64,000 nt of DNA. Origin: an uncultured Saprospiraceae bacterium. Lineage in GTDB: Bacteria > Bacteroidota > Bacteroidia > Chitinophagales > Saprospiraceae. The position numbers and the translations under genes were made by a program. Below the pieces are notes generated by a model. It searched no databases. It was not told the DNA's origin and worked only from the letters and a program-made list of their open reading frames with translations. Shown here in pieces: positions 26,025 through 34,161 of this stretch; position 1 is the first letter of the stretch; each line of letters begins with the position of its first letter. The DNA lies in the NCBI GenBank assembly GCA_937872385.1, contig CALMSO010000057.1:62001-126000 (forward strand). Direction: 5' to 3'.

Positions 26025-26276
26025 TCCAAATTTACCCCAATCCAAAACAATATGCAAATGCCTTTCCGATTATCTCCGATTATTTCCGATTATTTCCGAT
26101 TATTTCCGATTATTTCCGATTATTTCCGATTATTTCCGATTAATATTCTGCATACTCGGCGCGCGCGTGCTCATGTGCTGCCCAAAACAAAACCCGAAAA
26201 TGCAGGGCTGATAATCCGCTCGAATTTTTGTATCATTGCGGCATAAACTTCGGCATGTATGGATGTTTTTACCGTT
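26025..26276. repeat. Long direct repeat, copy A
   Basis: This 252-bp stretch is nearly identical to 28031-28263 apart from the number of 10-bp units (8 here, 6 there). It includes the phased promoter, the run ending TGCAGGGCTGATAATCCGCT, and the first 18 nt of the antiporter gene (about 26259-26276), truncated there. The module B DUF4221 gene ends inside it. Confidence 0.9.
26028..26143 (-). promoter_or_regulatory. Phased-repeat promoter, copy A (drives module A)
   Basis: Minus strand: -7 TAAATTTG at 26035-26028, -33 TTTG at 26058-26055, spacer 19 nt. Eight consecutive 10-bp units (AAATAATCGG type) occupy about 26065-26143. The predicted start near 26022 gives a leader of about 56 nt before the peptide ATG at 25966. 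Confidence 0.7.
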
Positions 26277-27408
26277 CTATTTCTTTTAATACTAGTTTCC
26301 TAAATGTCAGTAATGATTCTTTAAGTGGAGTGGTGTGAAAGTAAATGCCGTCATTGGTTAAAAAATAAGGTGAAGGTTTGCTGTTTATATCTAAATAGTG
26401 CTCGCCGATTTTCTGAAACTGTTCATTAAGAATGAGAACCGATTGGTATTTTACAGGATAATTATCTTTTGTTTGAAGTTCTTGTTGAGGTATTTCCGCA
26501 ACTCGATAGTACGTATTACGATAAGAATCAAAAATCAAAAATTTGTAGGTTGGCGTTTTCATATAATTTCGTAGTAAGTCACGGGAGCTTATTTTAGTAT
26601 TATGCTCAACAAGATCTTTACGTTGCCATGCGTCAGCAGAAAAAAAATTACTTTTGGCAAGATGGCTTTTTAAATAGCCCGCATGATCCGTTTCAATAAG
26701 GTATTCGCATAAAGGAAAGCTGTATGTAAATTTATTTGTTGATGGATTAAAGGCTTGATAAGCGTGAAGGTAATATGCACTTATATTTCTGCTCTGGTAA
26801 ATATTCGGGTAGTCCAAAAGATATTCCGTTTTATTATTTTTTATATCTATCACTATCACATTTTTAGGAAACATATTACTGCTATTTACAAAATCATGAG
26901 CACATATAATAAACAATTTATCATGTTCCAGAATAATATCACGTCCAAAGCCCGCTAATGGAAAGCATAGTCCATTGGCTTCATTCATAACTGATAATAA
27001 ATCAATAACACGAAACACTTCGGATGCAGCATTGACAAAGCGAATTTTATGATTATTTCTAGATATTAAAATGACGGTATCTGGATGCATATAAAAATAG
27101 CCTACTATATCGCCGGTACCATTGGGCCCTTCTTCCAGAAATTGTTGCACCTTATACAATTGGCGAGATTCTAAATTATACCAGTAAATCGAATTTGAAA
27201 TGTCGTTTAAAAAAGTAAGGTATGTATTTTCATTTTCTTTTACAATTTGGCAGGCATTTATAAACGGACTGGTTATCGAGTCGAGTGAGAAAGTTATGAC
27301 TTCCCCTGTTTCCAAGAGTTCGAAGAGGTCTTCTTCCTGTTTTTGCACCTCTTGTTTACAGCAAATACAAATTATAGCCAATAAAAGTAACTGTAGTGCT
27401 CTAAACAT
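26269..27408 (-). CDS. DUF4221-type beta-propeller lipoprotein (module B)
   Basis: A 379-residue lipoprotein precursor; the hydrophobic start L-L-L-A-I-I-C-I-C-C-K gives lipidation at one of Cys15, Cys17 or Cys18. The mature part is beta-propeller-like with I-Y-W-Y-N-L-E-S-R-Q-L, F-V-N-A-A-S-E-V-F-R-V, V-I-V-I-D-I-K-N-N-K and F-D-S-Y-R-N-T-Y-Y-R-V-A-E-I-P. It shares the latter motif and overall layout with the module A protein at 24526 but is well diverged. It ends inside a long direct repeat. It lies downstream of a small exported peptide gene (27654-27890) with a 245-nt gap. Confidence 0.72.
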   Translation of the reverse strand: MFRALQLLLLAIICICCKQEVQKQEEDLFELLETGEVITFSLDSITSPFINACQIVKENENTYLTFLNDISNSIYWYNLESRQLYKVQQFLEEGPNGTGDIVGYFYMHPDTVILISRNNHKIRFVNAASEVFRVIDLLSVMNEANGLCFPLAGFGRDIILEHDKLFIICAHDFVNSSNMFPKNVIVIDIKNNKTEYLLDYPNIYQSRNISAYYLHAYQAFNPSTNKFTYSFPLCEYLIETDHAGYLKSHLAKSNFFSADAWQRKDLVEHNTKISSRDLLRNYMKTPTYKFLIFDSYRNTYYRVAEIPQQELQTKDNYPVKYQSVLILNEQFQKIGEHYLDINSKPSPYFLTNDGIYFHTTPLKESLLTFRKLVLKEIER

Positions 27409-27653
27409 ATTTTATGATATTGATGAAGTGGAATATAAAACTTTCTTACAATGTCTTACCAACAACATATACAGGAAATATAATCGTTCAACACACATTA
27501 TAGGTAATAAGAAATTACCACAAAGAAAGTAATCTGATCAAAACTAATGGCGATGTACCAGAAATAGGGCTGATATTTTTTGCAATATCAATAACATGAA
27601 GCTTTTAAAGCAAACCTCAGTCTCACACTTGATACACCGCCAAATTGCTTAAA

Positions 27654-27890
27654 CTAAGCAGACTTGATACGCTTTGCAGTTACAGTAACCATTATGCAAT
27701 CCCCACTCGGACCAGCGCATCCCACAAGTTCTTCTACTACTACAGTTTCTCCTCCTATCTCATAAAAACTAACCTCATAAATTGTAGTGTAAAACCCATC
27801 TCCCTGTGCTGCCTGAAGAGTAAACTTGGATAACATCAGCATCACAATTCCTAATGTCAAAGCTGTCAACGTAACATAAATTGTTTTCAT
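27654..27890 (-). CDS. Small exported peptide (module B)
   Basis: A 78-residue precursor: M-K-T-I-Y-V-T-L-T-A-L then a hydrophobic core, with likely cleavage after about residue 28 (L-Q-A-A). The mature part of about 50 residues contains G-E-T-V-V-V-E-E-L-V-G-C-A-G-P-S-G-D-C-I, i.e. two cysteines six residues apart, and a basic end. It occupies the same place as the cysteine-rich peptide of module A: downstream of a phased-repeat promoter and upstream of a DUF4221 gene. The two peptides share layout but little sequence. Confidence 0.6.
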   Translation of the reverse strand: MKTIYVTLTALTLGIVMLMLSKFTLQAAQGDGFYTTIYEVSFYEIGGETVVVEELVGCAGPSGDCIMVTVTAKRIKSA

Positions 27891-28030
27891 AAATTGAAAG
27901 TGTTTTGTTAATAAATTAATAATTAAAATGCTATATTGTTATAGACCTTTTTGACAAAAAATTATACCCACTATTCGTGCTGTTCAAACTGCACAAAGAG
28001 GTAAAACGATTGAGCTTACAAAGTTTGTTT

Positions 28031-28263
28031 TTCCAAATTTACCCCAATTCAAAACAACATGCAAATGCCTTTCCGATTATCTCCGATTATCTCCGATTAT
28101 CTCCGATTATTTCCGATTATTTCCGATTAATATTCGGCATACCCGGCGCGCGCATGCTCATATGCTGCCCAAAACAAAACCCGAAAATGCAGGGCTGATA
28201 ATCCGCTCGAATTTTTGTATCATTGCGGCATAAACTTCGGTACGTATGGATATTTTTACCGTT
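28031..28263. repeat. Long direct repeat, copy B
   Basis: The partner of 26025-26276. Here it runs through the phased promoter and the upstream region of the antiporter into its first 18 coding nucleotides. Module B lies between the two copies. Confidence 0.9.
28034..28133 (-). promoter_or_regulatory. Phased-repeat promoter, copy B (drives module B)
   Basis: Minus strand: -7 TAAATTTG at 28041-28034, -33 TTTG at 28065-28062, spacer 20 nt, then six 10-bp units at about 28071-28133. Predicted start near 28028, about 138 nt before the peptide ATG. Confidence 0.7.
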
Positions 28264-29493
28264 ATCACGATTCTTACGGTTTTGGCGGCTATTTTTGGCT
28301 ACATCAATGTGCGCTTCTTGCGGCTGCCTACCAGCATCGGGCTGATGATTATTTCTATTTTGTTTTCGCTGTTGGTCATTGCGGCGGGTTACTTCGACCC
28401 CGACATTATCGAATTAGAAACAGCACTTGTACAAAGCATTGATTTTCAAAAGGTACTGATGGAAGTCATGCTGAGTTTCCTGCTGTTTGCAGGGGCGCTG
28501 CACGTAAATTTCAGCGAGCTAAAGCAGCAACGCCTACCCATTATCCTATTCGCTACGCTGGGGGTACTCACTTCCACTTTCTTGGTGGGCGGACTGATGT
28601 ACGTGCTGCTGGGCTTACTGGGGCTGGCTACGCCGTTTATTTTTTGCTTGTTGTTTGGGGCGCTCATTTCGCCAACCGACCCGATTGCCGTGCTGGGTAT
28701 TTTGAAAAAAGCGGGCGTGCCTAAGAAATTAGAAACCAAAATCATTGGCGAAAGCCTTTTTAATGATGGCATCGGTGTGGTGATTTTTCTGACCATTTAT
28801 CAAATAGCGCGCGCCGGTATGTCCGAAATTCATTGGAATGAAATCGGCTTGCTCTTCCTCGAGGAAGTAGGCGGCGGCATCGCGCTGGGGCTGGCTTTGG
28901 GTTGGGTGGCTTATCAACTCATGCGCACCATTGACAACTACGAAATCGAGGTGCTCATCACCTTAGCCATTGTCATGGGGGGGTATCTGCTGGCCAGTAC
29001 GCTGCATTTTTCGGGCCCCTTAGCCGTGGTAGTGGCTGGGCTGATGGTAGGGCACGACCGTTTTCGGACTTCTACCATGTCGGACTTGACTGAGCGCTAC
29101 GTGGACAAATTCTGGGAACTGATTGATACGCTGATGAATGCGGTGCTTTTCGTGATTATCGGTCTGGAAATTGTGATTATCAATTTTGAAGAAAATTATG
29201 TAGTGGCAGGGCTGCTGGCTATTCCGTTGGTGCTGTTGGCGCGTTATGCGGCGCTGGCTTTGCCGATTGCTTTATTTAGTAAACGTCTCGAATTTGTGCC
29301 TTATACCAATGTCATTATGACCTGGGGCGGCCTGCGCGGCGGCATTTCTATTGCCTTGGCCTTGTCGCTTGCGGCCAATATGCCCCGCGATCTGATCCTG
29401 ACCACCACCTACATCGTCGTGGTTTTTTCCATTGTAGTACAAGGACTTACGGTAGGTAAAGTGGTGGAAAGGATTCTGGAGCGTGCAGCCTAA
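28246..29493 (+). CDS. Na+/H+ antiporter, CPA1 (NhaP-type)
   Basis: A 415-residue polytopic membrane protein with about 12 hydrophobic segments. CPA1 hallmarks: A-L-I-S-P-T-D-P-I-A-V at about residues 144-154, G-E-S-L-F-N-D-G-I-G-V-V at about 167-178 (the N-D pair of the ion site), and W-G-G-L-R-G-G-I-S-I-A near 362-372. There is no C-terminal regulatory domain. It exchanges cytoplasmic Na+ (or K+) for protons across the inner membrane. Start ATG 28246. Its upstream region plus first 18 nt are duplicated at 26025-26276. It is convergent with the acetyltransferase gene. Confidence 0.92.
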   Translation: MDIFTVITILTVLAAIFGYINVRFLRLPTSIGLMIISILFSLLVIAAGYFDPDIIELETALVQSIDFQKVLMEVMLSFLLFAGALHVNFSELKQQRLPIILFATLGVLTSTFLVGGLMYVLLGLLGLATPFIFCLLFGALISPTDPIAVLGILKKAGVPKKLETKIIGESLFNDGIGVVIFLTIYQIARAGMSEIHWNEIGLLFLEEVGGGIALGLALGWVAYQLMRTIDNYEIEVLITLAIVMGGYLLASTLHFSGPLAVVVAGLMVGHDRFRTSTMSDLTERYVDKFWELIDTLMNAVLFVIIGLEIVIINFEENYVVAGLLAIPLVLLARYAALALPIALFSKRLEFVPYTNVIMTWGGLRGGISIALALSLAANMPRDLILTTTYIVVVFSIVVQGLTVGKVVERILERAA

Positions 29494-29558
29494 TTGGATT
29501 TTAAAAGTGAGCGGGTGAGGGGTGATTTTTATTAAGATGGTATTATGTCATTTATGAT

Positions 29559-29625
29559 GTACGAAGTTCGATTCCCGATTTTGTAAATGTCCGTGCCTAC
29601 AATAAGTACGTTATTTCCAATTGAA
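29559..29625 (-). repeat. Dispersed AT-rich intergenic element, copy 3
   Basis: On the minus strand: CAATTGGAAATAACGTACTT, spacer, ATTTACAAAATCGGGAATCG and AACTTCGTAC, matching copies at 11988 and 13863. Located between convergent genes. Confidence 0.55.
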
Positions 29626-29640
29626 AAGGGTCTAAGTTAT

Positions 29641-30177
29641 TTATAAAAACTGTTGATAATCCGGACGCAGGCGGGAGTAAATAACTTCGTCATGTAAAAT
29701 TCCATTTTTTATAATGGCGCATTTCAAAATGGCCTCGCGCTCGAAGCCCGCCCGCTCCAGCACGTGTTGTGAGGCTCGATTAGTAGCAAATACCTCAGCG
29801 TACAGCCGAATGATATCATATTGCTCAAAAATATAACGACTAAATAACGCCACCGCTTCCGACATGATGCCCTGCCCCCAGTAAGGCTCTGCCAGCCAGT
29901 AGCCTATCTCAGCATTGCCGCGATGAATATCCATTTGCCGAAAAAAGCCAATTGAGCCAACCGCTTCTGCATTCATTTCAATGGCCATAAGATTGGCAGC
30001 ATCTTGGCGGGTAGCCATGCGCAGAAACTGCTGCCCGTCCTTGCGGGTGTAAGGATACGGAAATCCGTCGCGCAAAAAATTCGCAATCTTTTGGTTGTTG
30101 GCATATTTTACCAATGCTGACAAATCCCCTTTGCGCCAACGCCGCAGCAAAAAACGGTCGGTTTGTAAATCGGTCAT
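29641..30177 (-). CDS. GNAT family N-acetyltransferase (RimJ/RimL-like)
   Basis: A 178-residue acetyltransferase of the Acetyltransf_3 group. It starts L-Q-T-D-R-F-L-L-R-R-W, the usual L-x-T-x-R-L-x-L-R opening. It has G-S-I-G-F, E-I-G-Y-W-L-A-E-P-Y-W-G-Q-G-I-M-S-E-A with the Q-G-x-x-x-E acetyl-CoA loop at about residues 98-110, and N-x-A-S-Q-H-V-L-E-R-A-G-F near residue 145. Likely an N-terminal or side-chain acetyltransferase of a protein or small molecule; no substrate can be named. Alone and convergent with the antiporter. Confidence 0.88.
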   Translation of the reverse strand: MTDLQTDRFLLRRWRKGDLSALVKYANNQKIANFLRDGFPYPYTRKDGQQFLRMATRQDAANLMAIEMNAEAVGSIGFFRQMDIHRGNAEIGYWLAEPYWGQGIMSEAVALFSRYIFEQYDIIRLYAEVFATNRASQHVLERAGFEREAILKCAIIKNGILHDEVIYSRLRPDYQQFL

Positions 30178-30311
30178 GGGCTTTATTTTTGTAATACCCG
30201 CTTGTTATGCTTTTCGCTCATTATTTTTCGCTTTTCGCAAAAAAATTAATGTTGGGCGGTGTTTTATTATAATGCAAATGGTGAATATTTGGTAACAGTG
30301 AATAACTATAA

Positions 30312-32300
30312 TCATTTACCAAGCGTACTAAATGTTTTTCGGCCCAACGCATAATACCGCCACACGATACTGCCGCGAAAGCGACCTGCCGAATTAGCCG
30401 GCCCGATGCGGAGTTGCTCGATTTGCTGTTGCCCTTGACGGCGTTTTTTTAAAAACTTTCTGAAATTGGGAAAAAACGTCCAGTGTGCTCGTATCACCGA
30501 GTGAATGTGCTGGAATTTGCCTTCGCTCAGAAAAAGCAGCGCCGCCAGCCCGTCCAGCACAAGGCGCAGCGGCAGTAGCCAGAGCAGCTTGCTCACCGAT
30601 TCGTTTTTTAGTAAGGTGTAAAGACTGTTGCGGAAGTTGAGATAGGTTTTGAAAGGCGTGTTGTACGCGAGCGTGCCGCCCCCAACGTGAAAGACCACCG
30701 AGGTCGGTTCTACCATGATTTTGTAGCCTGCCCGCTTGAGCCGCCAGCAGAGGTCAATTTCTTCGAGGTGCGCAAAAAAGTCGCCATCAAAGCCGCCAAT
30801 TTGCCGAAACAAAGGTGCCCGGATGCACAAAGCCGCGCCCGTTGCCCAGAATACTTCCTGCGCCGTGTCGTATTGCGCCTCGTCTTTTTCGGTCACCGCA
30901 AAAATGCGCCCCCGACAGAAGGGGTAGCCCAACGCATCTATCCAGCCGCCGGCCGCACCGGCATATTCAAAATAGTGGCGCTTGTGGTACGCCCGAATTT
31001 TGGGCTGGACCGCTGCAATGGTAGCATCGTTTTCTAAGAGGGCCAGCAGCGGCTCTAACCAGCCTGGTGTCACTTCCACGTCCGAATTGAGCAATACGAA
31101 ATAGTCCCAGTCTTTGCTGAGGCGTTTCAGTGCTTCGTTGTAGCCAGCCGCAAACCCCAGATTTTGGGTTATTTCAACCCGTCGTACATCAGGGTAGTGG
31201 CGTTCTAAAAAATCAACAGAATCGTCGGTGGAACCGTTATCAGCGATAATAACTTCCGCTTCAGGGCTGTATTTCAACAGGTTAGGTAAAAACTGCGTGA
31301 GGTATTTTTTGCCATTAAAATTCAACACTACCACGGCCATGCTGCGGCCAGTTGGCGGCTTGGGTGGTGCTTGGGCCAATATTTCCTGTGCTTTTTGGCG
31401 GTCGGCGGCCAATTGCTTACGCAAGCCTTCGAGATCGGCAAATTGTGAATCGTGCCGGATAAAAGCGACTAATTCAATCGTAAGCGTATGGCCGTAGATG
31501 GTTTGGTCAAAGTCGAAAATATTGACTTCGATAGTGCGATTGGTATATTTTTTTAGCGTCGGGCGCGTGCCGATGTAGAGCATACCGCCGTAGCGATGCC
31601 CATCGTGCAGCACTTGTACCGCATAGATGCCATCCGCCGGGATAAGTTTCTCGCGCTGCGGAATTTCTACATTCGCAGTCGGAAAGCCAATACTGGCACC
31701 GATTTTCTGGCCGTGTGCCACCACGCCGCTCATGCGATAAGTGTGCCCCAGCAGCAGGTGGGCCGTAGCCACATCGCCGGCGTTCAGGGCGCGCCGTATT
31801 TTAGAAGAACTGACGGCAATGTCTTCCACGTCCTGTTGTTCAATTTCCACCACTTCAAAGCCGAAGGTTTCGCCGTGCCAGCGCAGGTAGTGAATGTCGC
31901 CTTGACGGTTCAGCCCGAAGCGGTGGTCGTAGCCAATGACGATGCAGCGGGGCTGAAATTTTTCGACTAAAAATTTTTCGATGTATTCGTCGGCGCTGAG
32001 CTGCGAAAATTCGACTGTAAAAGGCACAATTACCACATTATCAACGCCGTATCGTTCTAATAAAAAGGTTTTTTCTTCAATTGTGGACAGGATTTTGAGC
32101 GTGTCGTCTTGCGGGTACACAATTTGGCGCGGGTGCGGATGGAAGGTAATAACGATGCTTTCGCCGCCGATAGAGCGGGCTAAGGCATTGATGCGCTCAA
32201 GGATACGCTGATGCCCGCAATGCACCCCGTCGAAAGAGCCGATGGTGATTACTGCATTTTGGAAAGCCGGGAGCTGGTTCAGGTCTTTAAATATTCTCAT
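30312..32300 (-). CDS. ribF: Fusion of bifunctional riboflavin kinase/FAD synthetase (RibF) and family 2 glycosyltransferase
   Basis: One uninterrupted 662-residue frame holds two normally separate proteins. Residues 1-305 are a complete RibF: G-S-F-D-G-V-H-C-G-H at 21-30 and S-S-S-K-I-R at 164-169 (FMN adenylyltransferase), and G-A-S-I-G-F-P-T-A-N-V at about 201-211 (riboflavin kinase). After a Pro-rich linker (306-318) residues 321-662 are a GT2 glycosyltransferase: V-V-V-L-N-F-N-G-K, A-D-N-G-S-T-D-D-S-V at 353-362, N-S-D-V-E-V at 405-410, G-F-D-G-D-F-F-A-H-L-E-E-I-D-L-C-W-R, and a hydrophobic C-terminal region. Met321 is where a free GT2 protein would start. RibF makes FMN and FAD; the GT2 half resembles rhamnosyl-type transferases acting on membrane glycans. 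Confidence 0.9.
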   Translation of the reverse strand: MRIFKDLNQLPAFQNAVITIGSFDGVHCGHQRILERINALARSIGGESIVITFHPHPRQIVYPQDDTLKILSTIEEKTFLLERYGVDNVVIVPFTVEFSQLSADEYIEKFLVEKFQPRCIVIGYDHRFGLNRQGDIHYLRWHGETFGFEVVEIEQQDVEDIAVSSSKIRRALNAGDVATAHLLLGHTYRMSGVVAHGQKIGASIGFPTANVEIPQREKLIPADGIYAVQVLHDGHRYGGMLYIGTRPTLKKYTNRTIEVNIFDFDQTIYGHTLTIELVAFIRHDSQFADLEGLRKQLAADRQKAQEILAQAPPKPPTGRSMAVVVLNFNGKKYLTQFLPNLLKYSPEAEVIIADNGSTDDSVDFLERHYPDVRRVEITQNLGFAAGYNEALKRLSKDWDYFVLLNSDVEVTPGWLEPLLALLENDATIAAVQPKIRAYHKRHYFEYAGAAGGWIDALGYPFCRGRIFAVTEKDEAQYDTAQEVFWATGAALCIRAPLFRQIGGFDGDFFAHLEEIDLCWRLKRAGYKIMVEPTSVVFHVGGGTLAYNTPFKTYLNFRNSLYTLLKNESVSKLLWLLPLRLVLDGLAALLFLSEGKFQHIHSVIRAHWTFFPNFRKFLKKRRQGQQQIEQLRIGPANSAGRFRGSIVWRYYALGRKTFSTLGK

Positions 32301-32370
32301 TGCAGTGCAAAAGTAAATAAAACCGTAAAATGTAGCGGTGGTAGCCGGGTTTTAAACGCTGAAAACTGTT

Positions 32371-32397
32371 TTGCACCAGCATTTGTTTGTATTTTTG
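32371..32397 (+). promoter_or_regulatory. Promoter of the mrp-nifU pair
   Basis: TTG at 32371-32373 and TATTTTTG at 32390-32397 (16-nt spacer) fit the Bacteroidota consensus; the predicted start near 32404 leaves a leader of about 44 nt before the mrp ATG. Confidence 0.5.
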
Positions 32398-32447
32398 TAA
32401 CTTAAAATGCCAATTTTTGGTAAAAAACAAGCGAATTTATCCGAACG

Positions 32448-33542
32448 ATGAGCATTGATAAACTCAAGGTAACCAAGGCTTTAACAAAAGTAATAGACCC
32501 ACAGTCGGGTCAGGACATCATCACCATGAATATGGTGCAAATGGTGCAAGTGGAAGGCAATGATGTCAATTTTTCCATTGAATTACCTTCGTTGAATTAT
32601 CCGCACAAGTCCGATTTGAATTTCGCTTGCATGGCCGCCGTGCAGGAGCTATACCCGGAGGCGAACGTCAACGTGCACATGGCGGCGCGTACGCCACAGT
32701 CGCAGCAGCCCACCAATCCGCTGGCGCATATTCGTAATGTGATCGCGGTGGCATCGGGCAAGGGCGGCGTAGGCAAGTCCACGGTGGCGGTCAATTTAGC
32801 CTTGGGTTTACAACAATTGGGCGCGAAAGTAGGCGTGCTGGATGCCGATTTGTACGGCCCGTCCATTCCTACCATGCTGGGTTTGCAAGGGCAGCGCCCG
32901 AAGGTGCAAAACGTTTATAACCAACCGAAAATACTGCCGCTCGAAGCCTACGGGATGCCCGTGATTTCGATTGGCTTCATCGTGGAGCCAGAGCAGGCGG
33001 TGGTGCTGCGCGGGCCGCGGCTGTCGGGGGTTATCAAGCAGTTTTTCAATGATACCATTTGGCCGCCACTCGATTATCTGATCGTGGACCTGCCACCGGG
33101 CACCGGCGACATACAACTGACCCTGGTACAAACCGTGCCGGTGACGGGCGCCGTGATGGTCACTACTCCGCAAGAAGTAGCGGTGGTGGACGCCGTGAAA
33201 GCGATGAATATGTTTTTGCTACCCAATGTCAACGTGCCCATTTTGGGGGTGGTAGAAAACATGGCTTGGTTCACCCCAAAGGAACTACCCGACCACAAAT
33301 ATTTGTTGTTTGGCGAAGGTGGCGGCAAGAAGTTGGCGAAAATGGCCCAATCCGTGCTGCTGGGGCAAGTGCCTATAGTGCAGGGTATCCGCGAGGGCGG
33401 AGACAGCGGCATGCCGGCCGTCCTCGGCGACGAAGCCATCACGAAAGATGCCTTTATGCAATTAGCCCAAAACGTAGCGCGGCAGGTAGCTATTCGCAAT
33501 GAAATGTTGGAGCCGACACAGATTGTAAAGATGCAGTCTTGA
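32448..33542 (+). CDS. mrp: Mrp/NBP35-family Fe-S cluster carrier ATPase
   Basis: A 364-residue P-loop ATPase. Residues 1 to about 80 are an MIP18/DUF59 domain. The Walker A deviant motif G-K-G-G-V-G-K-S is at 104-111, followed by V-L-D-A-D-L-Y-G-P-S-I-P and Y-L-I-V-D-L-P-P-G-T-G-D. Mrp proteins bind and transfer [4Fe-4S] clusters to apo-proteins. The C-x-x-C pair seen after E-N-M in proteobacterial Mrp is absent: the segment reads V-E-N-M-A-W-F-T-P-K-E-L-P and no cysteine pair is visible, as in other Bacteroidota homologues I recall. A NifU-like scaffold gene follows after 58 nt, supporting a shared Fe-S role. Confidence 0.92.
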   Translation: MSIDKLKVTKALTKVIDPQSGQDIITMNMVQMVQVEGNDVNFSIELPSLNYPHKSDLNFACMAAVQELYPEANVNVHMAARTPQSQQPTNPLAHIRNVIAVASGKGGVGKSTVAVNLALGLQQLGAKVGVLDADLYGPSIPTMLGLQGQRPKVQNVYNQPKILPLEAYGMPVISIGFIVEPEQAVVLRGPRLSGVIKQFFNDTIWPPLDYLIVDLPPGTGDIQLTLVQTVPVTGAVMVTTPQEVAVVDAVKAMNMFLLPNVNVPILGVVENMAWFTPKELPDHKYLLFGEGGGKKLAKMAQSVLLGQVPIVQGIREGGDSGMPAVLGDEAITKDAFMQLAQNVARQVAIRNEMLEPTQIVKMQS

Positions 33543-33600
33543 AAGGACGGATGATTAAGCACTGACCCATTTTTTATTAACCATTTAAAAATCAAATATA

Positions 33601-33861
33601 ATGTCTTTAACAGAAAAGCAAACTTTGCTCAACCGCGTTGACGCCGCCCTTGATGATGTGCGCCCGCACTTAGCGGTGGATGGCGGCAATGTAGAAGTAG
33701 TGGACGTTACCGAAGATAATGTCGTCAAAATCAAATGGTTAGGCGCTTGTGAAGGCTGTAGCATGACCTCCATGACCATGCGCGCTGGCATAGAGCAGGC
33801 CATCATCGGCAAGATACCAGAAATTACAGGTGTGGTAGCCATAAATGGTATTGCGGTGTAA
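33601..33861 (+). CDS. NifU C-terminal domain Fe-S scaffold protein
   Basis: An 86-residue protein that is almost entirely a NifU C-terminal (Nfu) domain: R-P-H-L-A-V-D-G-G-N-V-E-V-V near residue 21-34 and the cluster-binding G-A-C-E-G-C-S-M-T with Cys50 and Cys53. A dimer would hold one [4Fe-4S] cluster at the interface. It is placed 58 nt after mrp on the same strand, so scaffold and carrier are probably made together. No targeting signal. Confidence 0.93.
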   Translation: MSLTEKQTLLNRVDAALDDVRPHLAVDGGNVEVVDVTEDNVVKIKWLGACEGCSMTSMTMRAGIEQAIIGKIPEITGVVAINGIAV

Positions 33862-34161
33862 TAATTTTATCAATGGTATTTAGTAATGGTTATTTTACGA
33901 AACGCTTTTGTAATTTACAATCAGTGGCTTATGCACTTTTTACTAAAAAATTACACCCTGACATTATATTCAAATAATGCGTTATATTATATTCATTTAG
34001 CATTGGCTACGCCTCCAAATTAAGTAACCCACCTTTGTGCCTTTTTTTCTAAAAATACCTTTTGCGGCAAGCATCATTTCGAAGTGGTACATCGTTTTAT
34101 AGTCGTAACTTGCAGTTGCAAAAACGGCTGCTTTGTATTCCAATACCAAATTGAAAATACC

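Noticed and set aside
26065..26143. Possible CRISPR array (regular short repeats)
   Set aside because: The unit is 10 bp and head to tail with no spacers, and no cas genes are near; it is a tandem repeat.
32301..32447. FMN riboswitch upstream of ribF
   Set aside because: None of the conserved RFN-element blocks are visible and the region is short and shared with a divergent promoter.
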